Positions 59,157-64,000 of a stretch of DNA of 64,000 nucleotides are shown here, in pieces (the first letter of the stretch is position 1; every line of letters begins with the position of its first letter). Below the pieces are notes generated by a model. The model was not told the DNA's origin, made no database searches, and worked only from the letters and a program-made list of their open reading frames with translations. This DNA is from Arthrobacter sp. ISL-95 (GTDB lineage Bacteria; Actinomycetota; Actinomycetes; Actinomycetales; Micrococcaceae): assembly GCF_018613695.1 (NCBI RefSeq), contig NZ_JAGGPR010000005.1, positions 62,001 to 126,000 of the forward strand, given 5' to 3'. Position numbers and translations under genes: made by a program.

Positions 59157-60620
59157 GTGCCGCAAAGTACTCCCACAGATCTCCAGAGCTCCAAGGCCTC
59201 ATCTGCAGCCTCGGACTCCAACCTCAGCGCCGAGGGATATCAGAAGACCCTGAGCCGCCGTCACGTCACCATGATCGCCATGGGTGGCGCTATCGGCGTC
59301 GGCCTCTTCATGGGCGCCGGTGGCCGTCTGGCCTCCACCGGCCCGGCCCTGATCTTCTCCTACGCCATTGCCGGCGTCATCGCTTACCTGCTGATGCGCG
59401 CCCTCGGCGAACTCATCATGTACCGCCAAACCTCCGGCTCGTTCGTGAGCTACGCCGGCGAGATGTTCGGCAAGAAGGGCGCCTTCCTCTCCGGTTGGAT
59501 GTACTTCATCAACTGGGCCATGACGGGCATTGCTGAGCTGATCGCGATCGGCCTGTACTTCCAGTTCTTCTTCCCCAACGTGCCCATTGAACTGTCCGCC
59601 ATCGCAGCGCTGGTGCTGCTGGTGGCCGTGAACCTGTTCAGCGTCAAGGCGTTCGGTGAGTTCGAATTCTGGGCCTCCTGCCTCAAGGTCGCGGCAATCC
59701 TGATCTTCCTGGCTGTTGGTACCTTCATGGTTGTCACCAACGCCAAGGTGGGCGATGGCAACGCCTCCGTGGCCAACCTCTTCCACGAAGACGGCGGCAT
59801 GTTCCCCAAGGGCGGCCTGGTGATGATCCTGGTCCTCAACGCCGTGATCTTCGCCTACAACGCCATCGAGTTGGTAGGTATCACCGCTGGTGAGATGGAA
59901 AACCCGGAACGCGAAGTTCCCAAGGCGATCCGCGCCGTCGTCATCCGTATTGTGGTGTTCTACGTCGGATCGGTGACGCTGCTCGCGATGCTGCTGCCGT
60001 CCGACCAGTACGTGGCCGGCACCTCACCCTTCGTGACTGTGTTCGGTCAGATGGGCCTCGGCTGGATGGGCGACGTCATGAACATGATCGTCATCACCGC
60101 CGCGTTGTCCTCCTGTAACTCCGGCCTGTACTCGATCGGCCGTATCTTCCGCACCATGGCCAACAACGGCCATGCCCCGCAGTGGCTCACCAAGATGTCC
60201 ACGCGCCACGTGCCGTATGCGGCCATCCTGGCGATCGGCGGCGTCTACCTTGTAGGCATCCTGCTCAACATCTGGCTGGGTGGCTCGCACGCGTTCGACC
60301 TCGCACTGAACACCGCGTCCATCGGCGTGATCTTCACCTGGGGTTCAATCTTCGCCAGCCAGATTGCCCTCCGCAAAAAGCGCGGCAACGTCTCCTCCCT
60401 GCCGATGCCCGGTTCGCCGTGGACCAGCTGGGTTGGCCTCATCGCCCTGCTGGCCATTACCGTCCTGATCGGATTCGATTCCATGACGGACAAGGAAACC
60501 GGCGAGGTCTTCCTGCTGGGTCTGTGGACCCTTGCCACCATCCCGTTCTTCGCACTGGTGCTGTGGCTCGGATGGCAGAAGGTCAAGAACAACGAGCCCA
60601 AGAGCGAGCTGTTCAGCTAG
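59157..60620 (+). CDS. Amino-acid permease (APC superfamily, AAT family)
   Basis: 487 residues with twelve hydrophobic helices. The opening LSRRHVTMIAMGGAIGVGLF (about residues 31-50) with its GGAIGVGLF substrate loop and the ELIMYRQTSGSFVSYA segment are typical of the amino acid transporter (AAT) family, including AnsP, CycA and GabP. FAYNAIELVGITAGEMENPE is the conserved helix-6 region. Substrate not assignable; asparagine or another neutral amino acid is plausible. GTG start with AAGGA upstream. The 220-bp gap before it shows no gene. Confidence 0.93.
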   Translation: MPQSTPTDLQSSKASSAASDSNLSAEGYQKTLSRRHVTMIAMGGAIGVGLFMGAGGRLASTGPALIFSYAIAGVIAYLLMRALGELIMYRQTSGSFVSYAGEMFGKKGAFLSGWMYFINWAMTGIAELIAIGLYFQFFFPNVPIELSAIAALVLLVAVNLFSVKAFGEFEFWASCLKVAAILIFLAVGTFMVVTNAKVGDGNASVANLFHEDGGMFPKGGLVMILVLNAVIFAYNAIELVGITAGEMENPEREVPKAIRAVVIRIVVFYVGSVTLLAMLLPSDQYVAGTSPFVTVFGQMGLGWMGDVMNMIVITAALSSCNSGLYSIGRIFRTMANNGHAPQWLTKMSTRHVPYAAILAIGGVYLVGILLNIWLGGSHAFDLALNTASIGVIFTWGSIFASQIALRKKRGNVSSLPMPGSPWTSWVGLIALLAITVLIGFDSMTDKETGEVFLLGLWTLATIPFFALVLWLGWQKVKNNEPKSELFS

Positions 60621-60658
60621 ACCTGCTCCTCAAGCATTCAAAACGCTTCAAACGCTCG

Positions 60659-60697
60659 ACGGCGCGTGCTTCCTTGCGGGGGGCACGCGCCGTTTTG
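60659..60697 (+). terminator. Intrinsic terminator after the permease gene
   Basis: ACGGCGCGTGC (60659-60669) pairs with GCACGCGCCGT (60683-60693), followed by TTTT. It marks the end of the conserved region; the genes to the right are accessory. Confidence 0.92.
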
Positions 60698-60881
60698 CGT
60701 TACGGGCCCAACGGAACGGACTTAAGTGGGCTTCTCGATCCTTTCGTGACGTTTGTGCGGAATATTTCTACGCCCAAAAGCTTGACTTGCACTCTAAATC
60801 GAGCCCTGCAAGTCTTCTGGTTCACGCAGAACCCCTCTCAACGCACTCTTTGAAAGGGAACCTGATCGGGTTGGGGACATA

Positions 60882-61364
60882 TTGGTAGATTTCGAGCATG
60901 CGGGAACCCATCGGTTTCGCGGTGCAGCAGAAGATGTTGGAACAGTAATTTCGAGGGCAAGACGTCAATTTGACGGTTCTGGAATGCTTGTCGTTCAAGG
61001 TGAGTGCAGGCACAGGCGGCAGCTCGGCGAGGGGTGGATTTTCGACCTGGCAACATTGAATGGACGTTCTCTGGGTGTGGTGCGATGCAGCTTGTCCAAA
61101 GAGTCATCAAAGGCCGTCCAAACCTGGCTGTTCAAACATCAACGCTCGCTCTCTGGAGCCCTAACGATAGGGAATGTACTCACAGTTCAGGGGCGCATGG
61201 CCATTGACGACACTGGTCAGCTTGTATTGCGAGTGCAAAAAATCGCGGAGAATTTCAGCCGCTCGGGCCCCATGTATGCCCAAGACAAGCAAACAAGGGA
61301 GATTCTGCTGACAGCTGGCGTACCAGGCTCCAGAGTCACCGGAAGACAGCGAAGGTCTGGCTGA
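60882..61364 (+). CDS. Exonuclease VII large subunit-like OB-fold fragment (5' part of a frameshifted gene)
   Basis: 160 residues from TTG 60882. VVQGECRHRR (about 36-45), GWIFDLATLNGRSLGVVRCS and LTIGNVLTVQGRMAIDDTGQ plus LVLRVQKIAENF follow the pattern of the N-terminal OB-fold of XseA. After about residue 143 the sequence (GSRVTGRQRRSG) is off-frame. Removing one G of the GG at about 61326 would continue in the +1 frame into PAPESPEDSEGLADFSGEIA and the nuclease domain found in the next entry. It is thus likely the first half of one disrupted gene. Base composition is less GC-rich than the neighbours, suggesting acquired DNA. Confidence 0.62.
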   Translation: MVDFEHAGTHRFRGAAEDVGTVISRARRQFDGSGMLVVQGECRHRRQLGEGWIFDLATLNGRSLGVVRCSLSKESSKAVQTWLFKHQRSLSGALTIGNVLTVQGRMAIDDTGQLVLRVQKIAENFSRSGPMYAQDKQTREILLTAGVPGSRVTGRQRRSG

Positions 61365-61461
61365 TTTTTCCGGGGAGATTGCCAAGTCAGAACGATTCCT
61401 GACCGTAACCCGTAAGAATTTTAGGGGTTCAAGCGAGGCCGCTCCCGAGCTTCTGGAAGTC

Positions 61462-62217
61462 ATGATCATGGAAGCCAACGAGGCCAAGTACGACCTGATC
61501 CTTATCATTCGCGGCGGGGGTGATTGGGCTTCGCTCCGCGCATACGACCATCCCGCGATGGCCCTGGCCGTTGCCCGCAGCAGCGTCCCTGTTGCTACTG
61601 CCATCGGGCACAAGTCCAACACATCAATGGTGGACAGGGCTGCCGTCTTTTCGTTCACAACACCGACAGCCGCCGGGAAAGCCCTCAACGCCGCAATCTG
61701 GAGCAGCACGAAGGCAAACGGGGCGCAAACTAAGAACAGGCAGCAAGAGCAGGCGCCCGCATTGGTGCGGTCCGCGCCTGTCGTCTCCAATGCGACAACT
61801 GCCCAGCTCAAATCTGCCCGCGAGGAGGTCGCTTCACTCAGGGAGACAGTCAATCTTATCTCCAGGACCCATATCTCCGACCTGATCGATGTCGCAGGTC
61901 AACGCGTCTGTCTTCTCTCCAAAGGAGTATCGGTGCTCACCGTAATTGCGTGCGTCGGAATGGTCATTTCTCAGGACGCGTTTCTCCCAATGCTGGGCAT
62001 CACAGGAAGCTGGCTGTCCAACACCCTGTTTTCGGTCATCATCCTCGGCATCTGCTTCGCTGCACTGAAGGTGCAGCGTTCGCGCCGGCGTGGAGCTACC
62101 CAACCAGCACATCGGGATATGAAACGTCCACCGGCGAGCTTCAACTCGTGGCGGGACAGGATCAAACGAACGGTGACCATTCGAGAGCTGCGTCGGTTGA
62201 TACGGCACAGCCCGTGA
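61462..62217 (+). CDS. Exonuclease VII large subunit-like catalytic domain fused to membrane segments (3' part)
   Basis: 251 residues from ATG 61462; the open frame extends upstream to 61312. KYDLILIIRGGGDWASLRAY (about residues 9-28), SSVPVATAIGHKSN and FSFTTPTAAGKALN correspond to the XseA nuclease motifs RGGG, IGHE and TPTAAA, with lysine in place of the usual glutamate in IGHK. A coiled-coil-like stretch (about 115-135) and two hydrophobic helices (VSVLTVIACVGMVISQDAFL; GSWLSNTLFSVIILGICFAA) follow, which canonical XseA lacks. It may be a membrane-tethered relative of exonuclease VII, now split from its OB-fold half by a frameshift. Confidence 0.66.
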   Translation: MIMEANEAKYDLILIIRGGGDWASLRAYDHPAMALAVARSSVPVATAIGHKSNTSMVDRAAVFSFTTPTAAGKALNAAIWSSTKANGAQTKNRQQEQAPALVRSAPVVSNATTAQLKSAREEVASLRETVNLISRTHISDLIDVAGQRVCLLSKGVSVLTVIACVGMVISQDAFLPMLGITGSWLSNTLFSVIILGICFAALKVQRSRRRGATQPAHRDMKRPPASFNSWRDRIKRTVTIRELRRLIRHSP

Positions 62218-62230
62218 TCAAGGGAGTCCT

Positions 62231-63544
62231 ATGAGAACTAACCGAAAGATGTCCAGAGCCCGTCGTGGCGTCTCACTTCGCACCCGAACTTACCCACGCG
62301 AGCAACGGCGCGTTCTGGAGCCCACTGTTGATATAGATAGCTACATGGACCAGATCGGCGTCCGATGCCTGAGATCAGTCCTGATCGTTTCTTGCTCTGT
62401 GGCCCTTCTCTATTTTGTCGTCTGGCTGCTTCCGTTAACACAGCCCAAGACACAGCCCATGCCCCAGCTTTCAATAGGGTCGCTTCCCGGAGCATCGCTA
62501 CTCACCGCATTCGGCGTGCTGGGTGCTCTTGTTTTCGCCGTATATATTGCGGCTCGCTCCCTGCCCAAAACAGAGAAAGAAGCAAGACCTGACTCGACTT
62601 TCCTTCTGAGCAGGCTCGCTGCGCTTTGCCTGCATGCCTCTACGGGGCTCTTTATCTTGACTGCGGTGGACATGTTCTACATAAGCCATCGCGTGGACGT
62701 TCTCAGGCTCGCAGGCTCCGCGTTCTTTGCTTTCCTGCTGGCGTATCCTTCAGCCGAGGCCCAAATACTTACAGACCAGTTGTCCAACGCCCACCGTAAG
62801 GAGGCCCGCAGGGAGGTCGACATCCAAAAGACGCGGGCCGTCCTACGGCGTCTTCCAGGTCACCGACCTACGCTGGGTAACACCATCGGCCAAGCCTTTG
62901 TGGCTACCCTGGCATTTCCATCCGTCATATCGGCAGTGGTGTGGCTCTCCACGGGAAAACCGAAGTTGGCGACGCTTACGCTCATTTCGGCCCTTTTTAT
63001 GACGGTCGTTGCCTTCCTCAGCCTCCAACACCACTTACACTCCGTGTACCGATCCGTGAGTGCGGATATCGGAATGTTCTCCGCGTTTAAGACTCTCATG
63101 TTGATTAGCCTGGCATTGTCGGCCATTACAGTCGCTCCAACGGACGTGGACGTTTGGGCGTATTTTGTCATTGTCGGCCTGGCGGTAGTCCTGGTTCCGT
63201 TCTGGATTCTCGTAATATTCTGTGTCCCCCTGCCGAGAACATGCGCTCGTGGGCTTGTGCTGCACTCGGTAGCCCGGACGGAAGAACGCCGGCTTAGGCG
63301 CCTTGAGAAGGAAAGTGCATCACCTAAGCCGAAGGTCAACGAGCTTGCGCTACTAAGTCTGACTTCGTTCGCACCGGCCCCATTCGGCCTCGTAACTGCC
63401 TTGGCGGCATCCCGGGACATTAAAGCGTCAGGAGAACGAGGCAAACGAATCGTGTATACCGTCTACATCACCACCGCGGTCGTTCTTGGGGCTCTTGTCA
63501 CCCTGCTGATTGCGCTTCCAACAGTTGTGGCCAACCTCAAATGA
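62231..63544 (+). CDS. Polytopic membrane protein of unknown function
   Basis: 437 residues. A basic N-terminus (about 30 residues) is followed by roughly eight hydrophobic helices, for example CLRSVLIVSCSVALLYFVVW, SLLTAFGVLGALVFAVYIAA, LIVAFGLAVVLVPFWILVIF-like segments and a final VYITTAVVLGALVTLLIALP. A charged cytoplasmic loop (HRKEARREVDIQKTRAVLRR) lies in the middle. No family recognised. It starts 14 bases after the nuclease-like ORF, so it likely belongs to the same accessory operon. Confidence 0.75.
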   Translation: MRTNRKMSRARRGVSLRTRTYPREQRRVLEPTVDIDSYMDQIGVRCLRSVLIVSCSVALLYFVVWLLPLTQPKTQPMPQLSIGSLPGASLLTAFGVLGALVFAVYIAARSLPKTEKEARPDSTFLLSRLAALCLHASTGLFILTAVDMFYISHRVDVLRLAGSAFFAFLLAYPSAEAQILTDQLSNAHRKEARREVDIQKTRAVLRRLPGHRPTLGNTIGQAFVATLAFPSVISAVVWLSTGKPKLATLTLISALFMTVVAFLSLQHHLHSVYRSVSADIGMFSAFKTLMLISLALSAITVAPTDVDVWAYFVIVGLAVVLVPFWILVIFCVPLPRTCARGLVLHSVARTEERRLRRLEKESASPKPKVNELALLSLTSFAPAPFGLVTALAASRDIKASGERGKRIVYTVYITTAVVLGALVTLLIALPTVVANLK

Positions 63545-63586
63545 GAGTCAGTTGGGCGTGTCAGTGGTCGGGTCTAGGCTCGACGT

Positions 63587-63718
63587 ATGGAATACACCAC
63601 CACCTTGACGAAACACGTCAGTGCACGCCCGGAGAAGGATTGGGCCGTCACTCGGGATGAGACGGAACCCCGGCGCAGCACCAGCCACGACATCCCTTCC
63701 AAGGCGGAAGCCCTCTGA
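63587..63718 (+). CDS. Small ORF, 43 residues
   Basis: Encodes MEYTTTLTKHVSARPEKDWA and 23 more charged residues, ending TGA at 63716-63718. The ATG of the pentapeptide-repeat gene overlaps this stop by one base (TGATG), the arrangement of coupled translation, which favours it being expressed. No SD is evident at 63587 and no family is recognised. Confidence 0.5.
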   Translation: MEYTTTLTKHVSARPEKDWAVTRDETEPRRSTSHDIPSKAEAL

Positions 63719-64000
63719 TGGCGGCGGCAAAGGTTGCAGCGCCCAAGATTTCGCCGGTGCGGTTGGACGAACTGCGTGACGATGACGCCCCGGACTTCCA
63801 GCGTGGTGAAAGGTACGACGGCGTCAGGCTCACCCGGGTTTCTGCCGATGGAGAGGAACTGAGCGGCGCCGATTTCATTGAGTGCGAGCTGAACGGTGTC
63901 TCCTTCAACGAAGCTCAGCTGCGGGGCGCAACGTTCCGTGAGTGCATCTTCTCCGAGCCGTATGCGCCGGTCTTCATGGCTGCGCGGACTTCCTGGCAGG
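63718..64000 (+). CDS. Pentapeptide-repeat protein (3' end outside window)
   Basis: The first 94 residues are visible. After about 45 residues the sequence enters pentapeptide repeats of the A(D/N)LXX type: LSGADFIECELNGVSFNEAQ then LRGATFRECIF. Such proteins form a right-handed quadrilateral beta-helix; some mimic DNA and protect gyrase, most have unknown roles. The frame is open to the right edge. Confidence 0.85.
   Translation, partial: MAAAKVAAPKISPVRLDELRDDDAPDFQRGERYDGVRLTRVSADGEELSGADFIECELNGVSFNEAQLRGATFRECIFSEPYAPVFMAARTSWQ

Noticed and set aside
60620..60882. tRNA or ncRNA gene in the gap after the permease
   Set aside because: Apart from the terminator hairpin no cloverleaf or conserved RNA structure could be made out.

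Overview
The window is high-GC DNA with dense, mostly leaderless-intergenic operons, frequent GTG/TTG starts and ATGA stop/start overlaps. Gene content and order (BldC-like regulator, ribosomal protein bS22, Rex, the resA-ccdA-resB-ccsB cytochrome c maturation operon near menA-menE-menB, iniBAC-like genes) indicate an actinobacterium, most likely a soil Micrococcaceae member such as Arthrobacter/Paenarthrobacter. This genus call is an inference from gene content, not a database result.

Region 1 (1-25918) is a carbohydrate-catabolism locus. A LacI-family repressor (cut by the left edge) stands beside an operon encoding a Gfo/Idh/MocA oxidoreductase, an extended SDR, a KDG-dehydratase-like lyase, an enolase-superfamily acid-sugar dehydratase and an alpha-ketoglutaric semialdehyde dehydrogenase. 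Together these can form an oxidative uronate/aldarate to 2-oxoglutarate pathway. Downstream lie a three-gene minus-strand operon (alpha/beta hydrolase, Gfo-DUF6807 fusion, M24-like protein), two CUT1 sugar ABC importers without their own ATPase, a GH42 beta-galactosidase, a YesL/DUF624 protein, an MFS transporter, a second Gfo-DUF6807 fusion and a CE7-type esterase. Near-identical LacI/CcpA-type palindromes around a central AAACGCTTT lie at at least five promoters across this 24 kb, so the locus looks like one regulon.

Region 2 (25919-38874) is core metabolism and housekeeping: DAHP synthase behind an aromatic leader peptide and attenuator, a BldC-like regulator, the 32-residue bS22 gene, a DUF559 endonuclease-like gene set among three arrays of a 32-bp-periodic repeat, a HAD-IB phosphatase, a glutaredoxin-like protein, Rex, two paired proline-rich membrane proteins, YceI, a histidine phosphatase and the system II cytochrome c biogenesis genes.

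Region 3 (38875-48457) is the most unusual part: a membrane-anchored Hsp70-type ATPase with a long extracytoplasmic proline/threonine tail, a large LuxR regulator, an IniB-like protein with glycine- and Asp/Asn-rich repeats, and two dynamin-like GTPases (IniA/IniC-like). It looks like an expanded version of the mycobacterial iniBAC envelope-stress operon, with its own candidate cis elements.

Region 4 (48438-60697) holds small membrane proteins, menaquinone genes menA/menE/menB, a VOC protein, a CPBP protease, an Nramp manganese transporter with an MntR-like operator, an ABC-F ATPase, a stand-alone internally shortened NirB-like flavoprotein and an amino-acid permease.

Region 5 (60700-64000) is accessory: an exonuclease VII large-subunit-like gene split by a probable single-base frameshift, a polytopic membrane protein of unknown function, a 43-residue ORF and a pentapeptide-repeat protein cut by the right edge.
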